Below, one piece after another: positions 8,863 to 18,513 of a DNA stretch of 64,000 bases; the stretch's first letter is position 1; each line of letters begins with the position of its first letter. A model generated the notes under the pieces. It saw only the letters and a list, made by a program, of their open reading frames with translations. It ran no database searches and was not told where the DNA came from. The position numbers and the translations under genes were made by a program. This DNA is from Paraglaciecola polaris LMG 21857 (GTDB lineage Bacteria > Pseudomonadota > Gammaproteobacteria > Enterobacterales > Alteromonadaceae): contig NZ_BAER01000041.1 of assembly GCF_000315055.1 (NCBI RefSeq), positions 1-64,000 on the forward strand. Direction: 5' to 3'.

Positions 8863-10245
8863 TTAATGCAGAAGTGAGATGACATAACCCGTCGCTGAGT
8901 TCACATCTTTTTCTATGGTAATAATATAATTCGTTTCTTCATTTACCCCGAGTAACGTCGTTCTATCCAATAACACTTGGGTATCGTTGTTATCATCATA
9001 TACCGCTATAAGTTCGTAATAGTCACTTGGCAGGGTAATCCTGCCTGTTTGTGCATAGTCCAGCCCTAATACTCGGTATTCAGCAGTTTCAATGGTCTCG
9101 TCCTTACGGACAAAGTAAAAGTCCACGTCAAAGAAATCTGAAACCAGATTGGCAACCTGAACTTGGTGATCGTATACCTGAGGTAAGATACTTTCAGTAA
9201 AGGATAACGAGGTGAGCTTGTTGTCACTGTCTTGGTAAATCACGATGGCTTTGCTTTCACCTTGATTCAAGGTCACAAGACGATTATTAAACGCCACGCT
9301 AGCGTCTTCACTGGTAGAGGCAGATAAACGGTAATCACCGTAATTCGTAGCGTTAAATTCGCTTAGAGTATTAGCTTGTAGCGTAACAGTGTCACTTTCT
9401 TCTACATTACCGTCGAATGAAATAGTGACACTACCCAAATTATCCAAGCTATTGTAGACACGATACTGCGCGGTCGCTTCAGCATCAGCGTAATTATCCA
9501 CTAACGATGAGTTAATAACTAAATCAATTTCAACATTGCCCTGAATAGCACCTGTCGTTTTACGTAATACCATCGTATATTCGGTAGCGTAAATGAAGTC
9601 AATGGTCGGACTTTCGAAAATTGGAGTTTGCTCACCTGGCAACGTCAAATAAACAACGTACTCCCCTTCATCAAAATCATCACTATCTGTATCGGGATCC
9701 CAATAGGTCATTTCTGTTAACCCTTGGTAATTGACGGTACCGAGTAAGCTAGCAGCACTAAAGGGCGCGCCAGCATCGCTCATATAAAGGTCATAACTTT
9801 GCCCGTCGGGGATCACTGAGGTGACAAACAAGCGGAAGTGATCAGCTAGGTCTTCACGCTTGATACGAAACTCTTCAAATGAAGGACTCGCGTAATCACC
9901 ACTGAGTACCACCAACAGTTTTTCACCGTCCCTTAGAGTGACTTCACGCTCTTCAATTGAGACTTCCTGATCGTCGGCATCTGTACGATAAAACTCAAGA
10001 TCCATGCTACCGCTTTCAAGAGTAAAGACACTGGTTGAATCTCCATACGCAGCTGAGCCCAAAGCACTGCTGTCTACCTCAGCCATTATGGTTGACGCAC
10101 TGTTAGCAGAGCCATTATAAAATTGTAAATATGAGTCTGAGTAGGAGGAATCATCCGAGCTTGAACCACCACACGCACTTAAGCCTATAGCGGTTGCAGC
10201 TATAATAGTCGTGCTGAGAAACGGTTTGAGTAATCTTGTTATCAT
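8863..10245 (-). CDS. DUF4397-like outer-membrane lipoprotein
   Basis: The 460-residue product has a lipoprotein signal: residues 1-24 are hydrophobic with lipobox LSAC, Cys25 is the probable lipidated residue, and a Gly/Ser/Asp linker follows. The rest is repeated beta-rich modules with phrases such as LQFYNGSANS, VDFYFVRKDE and ATAQYRVYNS, which resemble DUF4397-type domains. I cannot assign a function. It is acidic and probably extracytoplasmic. A second protein with the same plan is encoded at 60955-62352 (465 aa, lipobox Cys also at residue 25), apparently a paralogue. The gene is monocistronic, with a terminator at 8734-8775. Confidence 0.8.
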   Translation of the reverse strand: MITRLLKPFLSTTIIAATAIGLSACGGSSSDDSSYSDSYLQFYNGSANSASTIMAEVDSSALGSAAYGDSTSVFTLESGSMDLEFYRTDADDQEVSIEEREVTLRDGEKLLVVLSGDYASPSFEEFRIKREDLADHFRLFVTSVIPDGQSYDLYMSDAGAPFSAASLLGTVNYQGLTEMTYWDPDTDSDDFDEGEYVVYLTLPGEQTPIFESPTIDFIYATEYTMVLRKTTGAIQGNVEIDLVINSSLVDNYADAEATAQYRVYNSLDNLGSVTISFDGNVEESDTVTLQANTLSEFNATNYGDYRLSASTSEDASVAFNNRLVTLNQGESKAIVIYQDSDNKLTSLSFTESILPQVYDHQVQVANLVSDFFDVDFYFVRKDETIETAEYRVLGLDYAQTGRITLPSDYYELIAVYDDNNDTQVLLDRTTLLGVNEETNYIITIEKDVNSATGYVISLLH

Positions 10246-10389
10246 TGTACATCCATATTAAAACGCGATTGTTAATCGGCATTATGAGGATGTTTAATTA
10301 TAGAGGAGCGCCCCTTTACGTTACCTTTACACTCTTTACGTAAAGATGACACTTGAAGGGGCGGATAGAAGTATAACGCGGTAATAGCG

Positions 10390-12030
10390 CTAGCCTTGAT
10401 AGATTAATTGACCTTTATCAGGCGTATTGATTAGAGCCTCATATTTATCTTCTAATAAATGTCTTTTTATCTTTAGCGTCGGTGTTAATAGGCCGTTTTC
10501 CACCGTCCAATCGTCTTTCATGATCACTAAACGGTCAAGAACAGCATGACTCTCTAAGCCACTGTTGACTGACGCTAAGGTATCCAGCAAGCTTTTTTCC
10601 AAGCGTTCTTTATCTTGTCTTTGCGCATCCTCGGACAAAACCACTAGGGCAATCGGCTGCTTTAACTGGGAGCCTGTGACACAAACCTGTTCAACAGACG
10701 AGTTACCCATAATAAGTGCTTCTATCGGCACAGGGGCAATGTATTTACCTTTTGCGGTTTTAAATATCTCTTTTAAACGTCCGGTAATTTTAATATAACC
10801 ATCGCTATCAATGGCGCCTTTATCACCGGTTTTTAAATAACCATCATCAGTGAATACTTCAGCTGTTTTTTCAGCCTCGAGGTAATACTCCTTCATGTTA
10901 CAGGGGCCTTTAACTTGGATTTCACCTTCCTCAGCAATACGAATATCAACGCCCTCGTATGCTCGGCCGATACTGCCAATTTTATCCTCTCTAAAGGGTA
11001 CACAGCACGTGCCATAAGCACTATTTTCCGTCATACCCCAGCCCTCAGAAATATTCACCCCAACTTTTAAAAACCATTTAAGTGTTGCAGGTGAAATAGG
11101 TGCAGAACCGCTTGCGCACATACGAGCCTGATCCAAACCAAGCTTGGCTCTGATTTTGCCTGCAACCACTTTCCCGACAAAAGGTATCTTCAACAGTAAG
11201 TCGAGCTTTTTCTGGGGCATATTCGCTAGCACACCCATTTGGAATCGAGTCCACAGGCGTGGAACAGAAATAAACAAGGTCGGTCGCAAATGACAAATGT
11301 CTCGATTAAAAGTATCGAGTGATTCAATAAAACCAATTTGGGTGTTTGCATAAAAACTGGCCATTTCTACTAATACACGCTCTGTTATATGGGCAAGTGG
11401 TAAATAACTCAGAATACGGTCGCTTCCATCAACGTCGAGTTCTCTGCGAGAATTACTGGCAGCCCAACTAATGGAAGAATATGTATGCACGACACCTTTA
11501 GGATTGCCAGTACTGCCTGAGGTATAAATAATGGTCATTGTGCTGTCCATCTCAGGGATAGGACGTTCCATGTAAGGTTCATTCAACAACAAAGACTCCC
11601 AATCTCGGTCGGCTTTAATACCGGGATATGGAAATGCTAATGTCATAACGTCATCTGGAATTGCGGCCACTTGTTCGGCGGTATCATCTAACTTACCCAC
11701 AAAAATTGCCGCGCAGGATGCGTGACTTAACACGTATTGAATTGTTTTTTTACCCGCGGTGGAATAAATCGGTACCGAAATGTGTCCAGCCAACATAATG
11801 GCTAAGTCAGTAATAAACCATTCGGCGCAATTTTTTGATAGTAATGCGATATGACTGCCTGCTGGCAAATCCAGCGCAATCAAACCAGAAGCAACACGGC
11901 GGACCTGGTCCGCTGTTTGCGCCCACGTATGACTAAGTACAGCTCCGTTGACTGGTTGTTTCAAATAAACCTTCTGAGGAGTAGTATCTTCCCAGTGGTA
12001 CATCATTTCTAAAGGCGTCTGTAACGACAT
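10390..12030 (-). CDS. long-chain acyl-CoA synthetase (AMP-forming)
   Basis: A 546-residue ANL-superfamily enzyme that activates fatty acids to acyl-CoA through an acyl-adenylate. Visible motifs are the P-loop YTSGSTGNPKG at about 169-179, SEGWGMTEN in the middle (adenine/acyl binding) and the hinge region KTGDKGAIDSDGYIKITGRLKE. The overall pattern (IALLSKNCAEW, ILSYLPLAHITER) is that of the FAA1/FadD15 group (COG1022) rather than E. coli FadD. It is slightly short for that group (about 600). It appears monocistronic. A 19-bp palindrome lies 34 nt upstream. The substrate chain length is not readable from sequence. Confidence 0.88.
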   Translation of the reverse strand: MSLQTPLEMMYHWEDTTPQKVYLKQPVNGAVLSHTWAQTADQVRRVASGLIALDLPAGSHIALLSKNCAEWFITDLAIMLAGHISVPIYSTAGKKTIQYVLSHASCAAIFVGKLDDTAEQVAAIPDDVMTLAFPYPGIKADRDWESLLLNEPYMERPIPEMDSTMTIIYTSGSTGNPKGVVHTYSSISWAASNSRRELDVDGSDRILSYLPLAHITERVLVEMASFYANTQIGFIESLDTFNRDICHLRPTLFISVPRLWTRFQMGVLANMPQKKLDLLLKIPFVGKVVAGKIRAKLGLDQARMCASGSAPISPATLKWFLKVGVNISEGWGMTENSAYGTCCVPFREDKIGSIGRAYEGVDIRIAEEGEIQVKGPCNMKEYYLEAEKTAEVFTDDGYLKTGDKGAIDSDGYIKITGRLKEIFKTAKGKYIAPVPIEALIMGNSSVEQVCVTGSQLKQPIALVVLSEDAQRQDKERLEKSLLDTLASVNSGLESHAVLDRLVIMKDDWTVENGLLTPTLKIKRHLLEDKYEALINTPDKGQLIYQG

Positions 12031-12063
12031 TTCGTCTCCCGAACCTAAATATACATTTTAATA

Positions 12064-12082
12064 ACAATGTTATAACGATTGT
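12064..12082. promoter_or_regulatory. palindrome upstream of the acyl-CoA synthetase
   Basis: ACAAT, then the perfect 8-bp palindrome GTTATAAC, then G and ATTGT form a near-perfect 19-bp dyad 34 nt before the acyl-CoA synthetase start. The size and position suit a dimeric repressor operator. It does not match the PsrA or FadR consensus as I know them, so the regulator is unknown. Confidence 0.4.
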
Positions 12083-12194
12083 AGGCTCACAGGTCAAACA
12101 ACTATAAGACTTCAGCATTTATTTGATATATCACTACGAATAAACTAAGTGAATGCAGCTTATTTTCTATTCAAATTGTTCTTTTTTAATTCAA

Positions 12195-13085
12195 CTAGGG
12201 TACTTCTGCAAACATTTCTTCGAGCCATGAAGAGAACTGTTTGACTTTTGCTCTGGCAAAATTGGCTTCGGGGGCGACAAGATAATAGGCGTATTGACAC
12301 GCAAAGCTAAAATTGAATAATTTAACCAATTGGCCCCTTTCCAATTGTTCATAAATCAAGCTGTATCGTAACATCGCCACTCCCTGACCTGCTAGAGCGG
12401 CTTCAATTATCGTTATGCTCGAATCATCTACTTGTAATGCACTCAACGCATTATTAGGTGTTATCGAGTGCTGGGCATAAAAATGTTCCCATGCAGGAAT
12501 GACGTCACTGCTATTCTCTTTTAAAGTGGGGTGGGAACACACAGCTTGAGGCGTTAATATTTTGCTGGCAAGTAGAGGATGGCAAACCATATGCATTGTA
12601 TCGCCAACTAACCGACGACTTTCTAATTGCTTGTATTCTCCTGTCCCAAAGCGTATCGCTAAATCAAGTTCACTTTGATCAAAATTCAACAGTTGATTAG
12701 TGGGTTGTATTCGCACATTGATATGCGGATACAGCTGCTGAAAACGACACAGTCGCGGCACTAACCAGCGGGATGATAGGGATTCAATTACCGTGAGGTT
12801 GAGTATATTTGGGCGACTATCTAAGGCAACATTGCCCACCCCTTTCGTTAAATAGTCAAACCCGGTTGCAATGTCGGGCAGAAGTCTTTGCCCAGCTCTG
12901 GTCAACGTAACATTGCGATGTCCCCGTTCGAATAATTGGCACCCCATGAACACCTCTAACGTTTTTATATGTTGACTGATAGCGGCCTGAGTAACGAACA
13001 TCTGAGCCGCGGCGTCTTTAAAACTCAAAGCTTGTGCTGCAGCCAAGAAATAACGCAATGCATTAAGAGGAGGGAGTTTGTTCAT
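12195..13085 (-). CDS. LysR-family transcriptional regulator (GcvA-like)
   Basis: The 296-residue protein has the LysR winged helix-turn-helix at about residues 5-65 (NALRYFLAAAQALSFKDAAA, then VTQAAISQHIKTLE) and a periplasmic-binding-like effector domain from about 90. The opening MNKLPPLNALRYF is typical of the GcvA/AmpR branch. It is divergent from a small secreted-protein gene, with a perfect LysR-type inverted repeat in the shared 109-nt spacer. LysR regulators commonly control their divergent neighbour. The effector is unknown. Confidence 0.9.
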   Translation of the reverse strand: MNKLPPLNALRYFLAAAQALSFKDAAAQMFVTQAAISQHIKTLEVFMGCQLFERGHRNVTLTRAGQRLLPDIATGFDYLTKGVGNVALDSRPNILNLTVIESLSSRWLVPRLCRFQQLYPHINVRIQPTNQLLNFDQSELDLAIRFGTGEYKQLESRRLVGDTMHMVCHPLLASKILTPQAVCSHPTLKENSSDVIPAWEHFYAQHSITPNNALSALQVDDSSITIIEAALAGQGVAMLRYSLIYEQLERGQLVKLFNFSFACQYAYYLVAPEANFARAKVKQFSSWLEEMFAEVP

Positions 13086-13102
13086 GGTTTACATTCTACT
13101 CA

Positions 13103-13119
13103 GTTAAGATTTACTTAAC
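13103..13119. promoter_or_regulatory. LysR-type operator (inverted repeat)
   Basis: GTTAAG-ATTTA-CTTAAC is a perfect 6+6 inverted repeat with a 5-nt spacer and includes a T-N11-A arrangement. It lies 18 nt upstream of the LysR gene start and 76 nt upstream of the divergent small gene. It is the most likely binding site for the adjacent regulator. Recognition by that protein is inferred. Confidence 0.55.
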
Positions 13120-13194
13120 CGTAGTTTAGTTTTCATCGTTTGTCAGGATTGAGTCTCAGTTCTATCTTGAAATCTCTAAATATGAGGAAAAACG

Positions 13195-13527
13195 ATGAAT
13201 AATTTAATAAATAATCTCTTAATTGCCACCACAACAATACTTACATTAGCCTTAAGCCTGCCAACTAACGCACAAAACACATTAGAAAAACTATACACAC
13301 AGGCAGGGTACCCCTATGAGCCCCTAGTAAAGCGCTCACAATTAGTTCGCATTTTGTATCATCAAGATGGCAAAATAATAAGCTGCAGGGCCGAAGTAAC
13401 CCAAGACCAGAAAATTTGGATAGGTAGGGCAATAGATGCACAACAGAAAGATTTCGTGACTAAGCCACTAAGGGCGTGTTTAAGCCGCTCAGACGCAAAA
13501 AGGTTGTTAAAGAATACATATCAATAA
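13195..13527 (+). CDS. small secreted protein of unknown function
   Basis: A 110-residue product with a signal peptide (hydrophobic residues about 7-23, likely cleavage after ...LPTNA at about 26). The mature domain of about 84 residues is basic and has two cysteines (64 and 95) that could form a disulfide. I do not recognise a family. The ATG has a GAGGA ribosome binding site 9 nt upstream. The gene is divergent from a LysR regulator and ends at its own terminator, so it is a free-standing unit and the plausible target of that regulator. Its first 60 nt are notably AT-rich. Confidence 0.7.
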   Translation: MNNLINNLLIATTTILTLALSLPTNAQNTLEKLYTQAGYPYEPLVKRSQLVRILYHQDGKIISCRAEVTQDQKIWIGRAIDAQQKDFVTKPLRACLSRSDAKRLLKNTYQ

Positions 13528-13551
13528 GAGCAGTATTAGTCATGATTTGCA

Positions 13552-13587
13552 CCTACAGCCCCTATACATAAGGGCTGTAGGTTTTCT
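13552..13587 (+). terminator. intrinsic terminator after the small secreted protein
   Basis: A 10-bp perfect stem CCTACAGCCC (13552-13561) / GGGCTGTAGG (13572-13581) with a 10-nt loop is followed by TTTTC. It is correctly placed 25 nt after the stop codon. Confidence 0.85.
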
Positions 13588-13680
13588 CATCAAACTCCGA
13601 TGAGTATGAGAAGAAACAATCATTTCAGCTTTTAATGTCAATTAATTGAAAGGGTTAAGGCCGAAACGCAAAAATTAAAA

Positions 13681-14421
13681 CTAATTTCCCCGTTGGCGAA
13701 CTATCTCATACAAGCAAATACCTGTTGCAACGGATACATTGAGACTCGATACCGAACCAGCCATGGGTAGTTTTATTAGCTCGTCACAATGCTCACGAGT
13801 TAAACGACGCATGCCTTTACCCTCAGCTCCCATAACTAACGCTATCGGTCCTTGCATTTTGCACTCATAAATACTCTGTGTGGCTTCACCCGCAGTACCG
13901 ACAACCCATACACCCGCATCTTTAATTTCGCGCAAAGTACGAGCAAGGTTAGTCACTTGCACCAACGGAATTAAATCCGCAGCACCACATGCGACCTTTC
14001 TAACCACAGGCGTTAACGCAACCGAGTTATCTTTCGGCACAACAATGGCGTCAATTCCAGCTGCATCCGCAGTGCGCAGACACGCCCCTAAATTATGTGG
14101 GTCAGTCACACCATCAAGCACTAATATAAACGGCGTAGTACTATTTTTGATGATCTCATCTAAATCACTTTCATTAAACTGCTTACCTGGTTTTGCTTTC
14201 GCTACCACGCCTTGATGTTGTTCACCGTTTACTTTTTCGTCCAAGGTCTTACGTTGGCAAAACTGCACTGCAATACCAAACTTTCGCGCATGGTTAATAA
14301 TGTTGTTAATGGGCTTGTCATCACGACCTTTGAGCACAAACAGCTCGATTAAGCGCTCGGGTTCACGCTCAATGACGGATTCCAAAGCGTGGATCCCGTA
14401 CAACCACTCATGTTGAGCCAT
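13681..14421 (-). CDS. rlmB: 23S rRNA (guanosine(2251)-2'-O)-methyltransferase
   Basis: SPOUT-family 2'-O-methyltransferase that modifies G2251 in the ribosomal P loop. The 246 residues have the N-terminal substrate-binding domain ([12 protein letters not shown]) and the C-terminal knotted AdoMet domain with [18 protein letters not shown] and [19 protein letters not shown]. The gene starts 2 nt after rnr, a conserved rnr-rlmB pair in gammaproteobacteria that is surely co-transcribed and possibly translationally coupled. Confidence 0.95.
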   Translation of the reverse strand: MAQHEWLYGIHALESVIEREPERLIELFVLKGRDDKPINNIINHARKFGIAVQFCQRKTLDEKVNGEQHQGVVAKAKPGKQFNESDLDEIIKNSTTPFILVLDGVTDPHNLGACLRTADAAGIDAIVVPKDNSVALTPVVRKVACGAADLIPLVQVTNLARTLREIKDAGVWVVGTAGEATQSIYECKMQGPIALVMGAEGKGMRRLTREHCDELIKLPMAGSVSSLNVSVATGICLYEIVRQRGN

Positions 14422-14423
14422 AG

Positions 14424-16853
14424 TTATTTATTCCCTTTACTTGCCGGTGAACGGCGTGATTTAGTCGTGGGCTTAGATTCAGTCGCCCCCTTGGCCTTAG
14501 AACGTCGGGTACGCGGTTTCTTCTTACTTGGGCTCGCTTTGTCTGCGCCTTTAGTATTTGCAGATTCAGCCCCAGCCTTAGACACAGGACTGCCTTTACT
14601 GGGTGCGCCTTTTTTCGCTGACGAAGATTTCTTAGTCCCACGCTTACTTCCTCGCCCTTTAGGCGGCGCATTCGCTAGCACAAAATCAATTTTTCGTTCA
14701 TCTAGGTTCACAGCTGCCACCTTCACCTCTAAAGGGTCACCTAATCGATAAACAATCCCAGAATTCTCTCCTGCAAGATGCTGTTTAGTCTCATCAAAGT
14801 GATAAAAATCGTTATCTAACGCTGATATATGTACCAAGCCGTCGATATGAAATTCCGTCAAACGTACAAAGAATCCGAAACTGGTTACCGAAGCAATGAC
14901 ACCTTCGAAGCTATCGCCTACGTGATCAAGCATAAACTCGCATTTCAGCCAATCTGCTACATCTCGAGTAGCATCATCTGCGCGCCGCTCAGTCATTGAG
15001 CATTGTTCGCCTAATGAATCGACTTCTTCTGCCGTATAAGCTTTGCCGCCTGTTTTACTCTTGCGTTGCTGATTTTTATCTATCGTTGCTTTTAAAGCCC
15101 GATGGACCACCAAATCAGGATAACGACGAATAGGCGAAGTAAAATGCGCATAGGCATCCAGCGCTAAACCAAAGTGACCAATATTTTCGTGGCTATATAC
15201 AGCTTGCTTCATTGAGCGCAGAAGCATGGTTTGAATGAGTTCTTGATCCGCTCGGCCCTGAATTTTGTTAATCACTTCAGTGAATTCTTGCGGCGACGCA
15301 TCCTTACTGATGTGATGTGTGATGCCGACTTCTCCAAGGTACGATAAAAACGCGCTTAGACGATCTGAATCCGGTTCATCGTGAATACGATAAAGTGCTT
15401 CAGCTTTCTGCTTGCTGAGCGTTTTAGCTGCTGCCACGTTCGCCAAAATCATGCATTCTTCAATCAGTTTGTGGGCATCGTTGCGCGTAACCGGTACTAT
15501 GGTGTCGATCTTGCGCTGGGCATTAAACACAAACTTGCTTTCTTGGGTTTCAAATTCAATCGCACCTCGTTGACTACGTTTGCGCTTGAGGGTGCGGTAC
15601 ATATCATGCAAATTCTTTAAATGCGGTACTTGTTCGGCATAACGCTTATGTAACTCTGGGTTGCCTTGCGCATCTTCATCTTTCAAGAGGTCCCACACTT
15701 TGGTGTAGGTTAGGCGTGCTTTTGAATTCATCACAGCTTCATAGAACTGGTGTTCAATCAGATCACCGTTGCTGCTGATGGTCATTTCACACACCAAGCA
15801 CAGACGGTCGACCTGAGGGTTCAACGAACATAAACCGTTAGATAACACTTCAGGTAACATGGGAATCACTTGCTCCGGAAAGTACACAGAGTTACCACGG
15901 TTTTGCGCTTCGCTGTCAAGTGCAGTGCCTGGACGAACATAATAACTGACATCCGCTATCGCAACCCACAATTGCCATCCGCCATCATCCAGTGGGGAAC
16001 AGAATACCGCATCGTCAAAATCGCGGGCATCTGCGCCGTCAATCGTCACCAGTGGTAATTGGCGTAAATCAATGCGATTTTCTTTTGCTTCTTCAGGTAC
16101 TTGTTCACTAAGATCAGCAATTTGCTTGGTTACGCCTTTCGGCCAAACATGAGGAATATCGAATGTGCGTAATGCCATGTCGATTTCCATGCCTGGAGCC
16201 ATGTGCTCCCCCAACACTTCTAAAACTTTACCAATCGCATTAACTCGGCGCCTAGGGCGTTGGACAATTTCGACCACCACGATAAACCCTTGGCGAGCAC
16301 CGTTAACATATTCTCCTGGAATAGTAATTTCGTGATTGATACGGCTGTCATCAGGTATAACCATACCAACACCGTTTTCAAAGAAGTAGCGTCCAACTAT
16401 GGGCTCACTGCGTGGCTCAATGATTTTTGCGATACGCGCTTCACGACGCCCGCGATTATCAGTACCACTCTCTTTAACTAACACCACATCACCATGCAAC
16501 ACAGTAGACATTTGCGCATTGTGAATGAATAAGTCTTTCTCACCATCATCGCGTTTTAAGAAACCGAAACCGTCTCGGTGACCAATCACACGTCCTTGAA
16601 TGAGCTCTTCTAATTTCAGTTTGGCGTATTTTTTATCACGATTGAATTCGATTTGCCCTTCGCGCTCCATCGCACGCAAACGACGTTGTATGCCAATTCG
16701 GCTATCTTCATCTTCTGCATTTAATAGGTGACAAAATTCAAGAAAGGATAACGGTTTTTTAGCATCGGTAAGCAATTCGAGTAAGTATTCTCGACTGGCT
16801 ACTGGATTTTCGTATTTTTCTTTCTCGCGCTGGTAAAAGGGATCGTCGCTCAT
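14424..16853 (-). CDS. rnr: ribonuclease R
   Basis: A 3'-5' exoribonuclease of the RNB family that degrades structured RNA and takes part in rRNA and tmRNA-linked quality control. Its 809 residues match E. coli RNase R (813). In order it has an N-terminal helix-turn-helix (about 20-75), cold-shock domains, the RNB domain with the metal-binding [11 protein letters not shown] (about 275) and the [16 protein letters not shown] region, an S1 domain ([20 protein letters not shown]) and an 80-residue Lys/Ser/Ala-rich basic tail. The tail is low-complexity. rlmB follows directly. Confidence 0.96.
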   Translation of the reverse strand: MSDDPFYQREKEKYENPVASREYLLELLTDAKKPLSFLEFCHLLNAEDEDSRIGIQRRLRAMEREGQIEFNRDKKYAKLKLEELIQGRVIGHRDGFGFLKRDDGEKDLFIHNAQMSTVLHGDVVLVKESGTDNRGRREARIAKIIEPRSEPIVGRYFFENGVGMVIPDDSRINHEITIPGEYVNGARQGFIVVVEIVQRPRRRVNAIGKVLEVLGEHMAPGMEIDMALRTFDIPHVWPKGVTKQIADLSEQVPEEAKENRIDLRQLPLVTIDGADARDFDDAVFCSPLDDGGWQLWVAIADVSYYVRPGTALDSEAQNRGNSVYFPEQVIPMLPEVLSNGLCSLNPQVDRLCLVCEMTISSNGDLIEHQFYEAVMNSKARLTYTKVWDLLKDEDAQGNPELHKRYAEQVPHLKNLHDMYRTLKRKRSQRGAIEFETQESKFVFNAQRKIDTIVPVTRNDAHKLIEECMILANVAAAKTLSKQKAEALYRIHDEPDSDRLSAFLSYLGEVGITHHISKDASPQEFTEVINKIQGRADQELIQTMLLRSMKQAVYSHENIGHFGLALDAYAHFTSPIRRYPDLVVHRALKATIDKNQQRKSKTGGKAYTAEEVDSLGEQCSMTERRADDATRDVADWLKCEFMLDHVGDSFEGVIASVTSFGFFVRLTEFHIDGLVHISALDNDFYHFDETKQHLAGENSGIVYRLGDPLEVKVAAVNLDERKIDFVLANAPPKGRGSKRGTKKSSSAKKGAPSKGSPVSKAGAESANTKGADKASPSKKKPRTRRSKAKGATESKPTTKSRRSPASKGNK

Positions 16854-16992
16854 ATAAGTGATGGCGTTTCCAAGTAAGGTAAATTATGCGACTAGTATAA
16901 CGAAGCTGGCGCAATTAAAAACGCTTAATTGATGACGATGAGGCGCAAGTTGACCCAGATACAATAAAGTACCCCTATTCAAGCGGAGTTAT

Positions 16993-17646
16993 TTAGGTAT
17001 CCAGGGAACGTTTTGCTTTTCGAACCGCTTTAGGATGCATCAGTTTTTCTAACTTCGTTAGGCAACTGGCAATTTTTTGGTGCGTCTTTTTGTCATTGGT
17101 CACAGCGTTATATAACCAATGATAAGCGTCCTCATAATCATAAGGGCTACCGTAACCATCGATAAATAATTCCGCCAGTTCTATTTGCGCTTTTTGATTA
17201 CCCAGCATTGAAGCTTCACGTAAAAATACCACTGCGCGCGCTTTATCTTGTTGTACCAACTTGCCTTGTGCGTAGTAGCGGCCTAGTTGCTCGAGCCCTT
17301 CAGGTAGACCTTGATCCGCTGCTTGCCTTATAAAATCAATACCTCGCTCTGGCTCCGGACTGACACACACCCCCCAAGCAAGCATGTCCCCCCATAAAAA
17401 CTGGTAGGCAGGCATTTTTAATGTTTGCGCACGCGCTTCAATATCTTGCACCAACTGACAGTTATCCAGCACCACTTGGCTTAAATGTTCATTGCGCTGG
17501 ATAAGTCTTAACAATTGATCCTGTGAGTATATTTGTACGGCTTTAATTTCATCAGCCGCGCGACTTAAAGGTGAATATACAGATGCCAAGGCTAACATTG
17601 CCGTGACTAGCTTAAAACGAGAATATTTAGGCGAAGAAAGGTTCAT
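16993..17646 (-). CDS. motX: sodium-type flagellar motor protein MotX
   Basis: MotX is a periplasmic component of the T ring that helps hold PomA/PomB stators in sodium-driven polar flagellar motors. The 217-residue protein has a signal peptide (about 1-30), then VQIYSQDQLLRLI, MLAWGVCVSPEPERG, LEQLGRYYAQGKLVQQDKAR and YGSPYDYEDAYHWLYN, all close to Vibrio MotX, including Sel1-type repeats in the second half. It stands alone, outside any flagellar cluster, 139 nt downstream of the rnr start region. It implies a polar, sodium-driven flagellum in this organism. Confidence 0.9.
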   Translation of the reverse strand: MNLSSPKYSRFKLVTAMLALASVYSPLSRAADEIKAVQIYSQDQLLRLIQRNEHLSQVVLDNCQLVQDIEARAQTLKMPAYQFLWGDMLAWGVCVSPEPERGIDFIRQAADQGLPEGLEQLGRYYAQGKLVQQDKARAVVFLREASMLGNQKAQIELAELFIDGYGSPYDYEDAYHWLYNAVTNDKKTHQKIASCLTKLEKLMHPKAVRKAKRSLDT

Positions 17647-17750
17647 AATAGTATCGAATGGCTAAGGCTCATATCAATGTTATCGGCAGTTATTAGAATT
17701 GATAAACCTCAAACTGCCCGATTGCTATTTTCAGTGTGCTGCTGAAAGTG

Positions 17751-17987
17751 TTATTCGCTCGCGAGTGCGGACTGAACAACTTGTGCGTGCTCGACTAAAT
17801 CATGGCCGAGATCAGTTAAATACCCCCCATCAGGCATAGTAACAATACCTTTATCAAACAAACGTTTACCCGCATCAATTGTACTAGGTTCGGCATCTTG
17901 ATGTATCTTCAGGCCTTGCATTAGACTGGTTGTAGGAAACTTTAATAACAAATTAAACTCGTCAACCATTTCAGTGGTAAGAGACAT
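17751..17987 (-). CDS. TIGR02647-family small protein
   Basis: A 78-residue cytoplasmic protein beginning MSLTTEMVDEFNLLLKFPTT, with GLKIHQDAEP and DGGYLTDLGHDLVEHAQ. These phrases match the uncharacterised TIGR02647 family found in pseudomonads and Alteromonadales. The ATG at 17985-17987 has AGGA just upstream and is preferred over a start 12 codons earlier. The function is unknown. The gene is monocistronic. Confidence 0.8.
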   Translation of the reverse strand: MSLTTEMVDEFNLLLKFPTTSLMQGLKIHQDAEPSTIDAGKRLFDKGIVTMPDGGYLTDLGHDLVEHAQVVQSALASE

Positions 17988-18513
17988 AGGCAATCCTCGA
18001 TGAGTGTTGTAAAGACAATACATTTCGGTCTGCTCAGCTTACTTTCACTCGCTATAATAAGCGTCCAAGCTTGCGGATAAAAATCCACTCAGTACGCTAC
18101 AAAAGTATGTCGAGCCAACCGATTAATTTTGCATAACTTGCCAATTCAATAAACCACTAGATGCGCATAAATGCAAGCTCAAAAATGTAAAAAGGCTCCA
18201 TCAAGCAAACTAATATCTACGTAAAATAACTAAAAATAACAAGGTCTAACGATCCATCTCGTAACTTGACAGCCAGCAGTTTATACTCTGATAGAAGCGT
18301 CATTTTCGAATTTGATAAACCGTGCATTTGATGCATGCTCAAATTTATGTTTGAACAACAAGAATGCACGCAAGCAGTTTGAACCACACGTTATTCTGCA
18401 ATTCTTAAGAAGGTTTGTTTAGCCCCAGTAAATAGCTTCACAAATATCTTCATTCATATTTTAATTATTTGTATCTCTGTAGATGCAATTTGATATAAGC
18501 GCAGAAGATTATT
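17988..18513. other. gene-free stretch before fre
   Basis: About 526 nt without a credible gene between the TIGR02647 gene and fre. The sequence is AT-rich. The only clear element is ATTTGA-TGCATGC-TCAAAT (18326-18344), a 19-bp dyad about 170 nt before fre. No FMN riboswitch signature was found ahead of the flavin reductase. A TATAAT at 18053-18058 has no good -35 partner. Confidence 0.4.

Noticed and set aside
17988-18513. FMN riboswitch ahead of the flavin reductase gene
   Set aside because: None of the conserved RFN-element blocks is present, and fre is not usually under that control.
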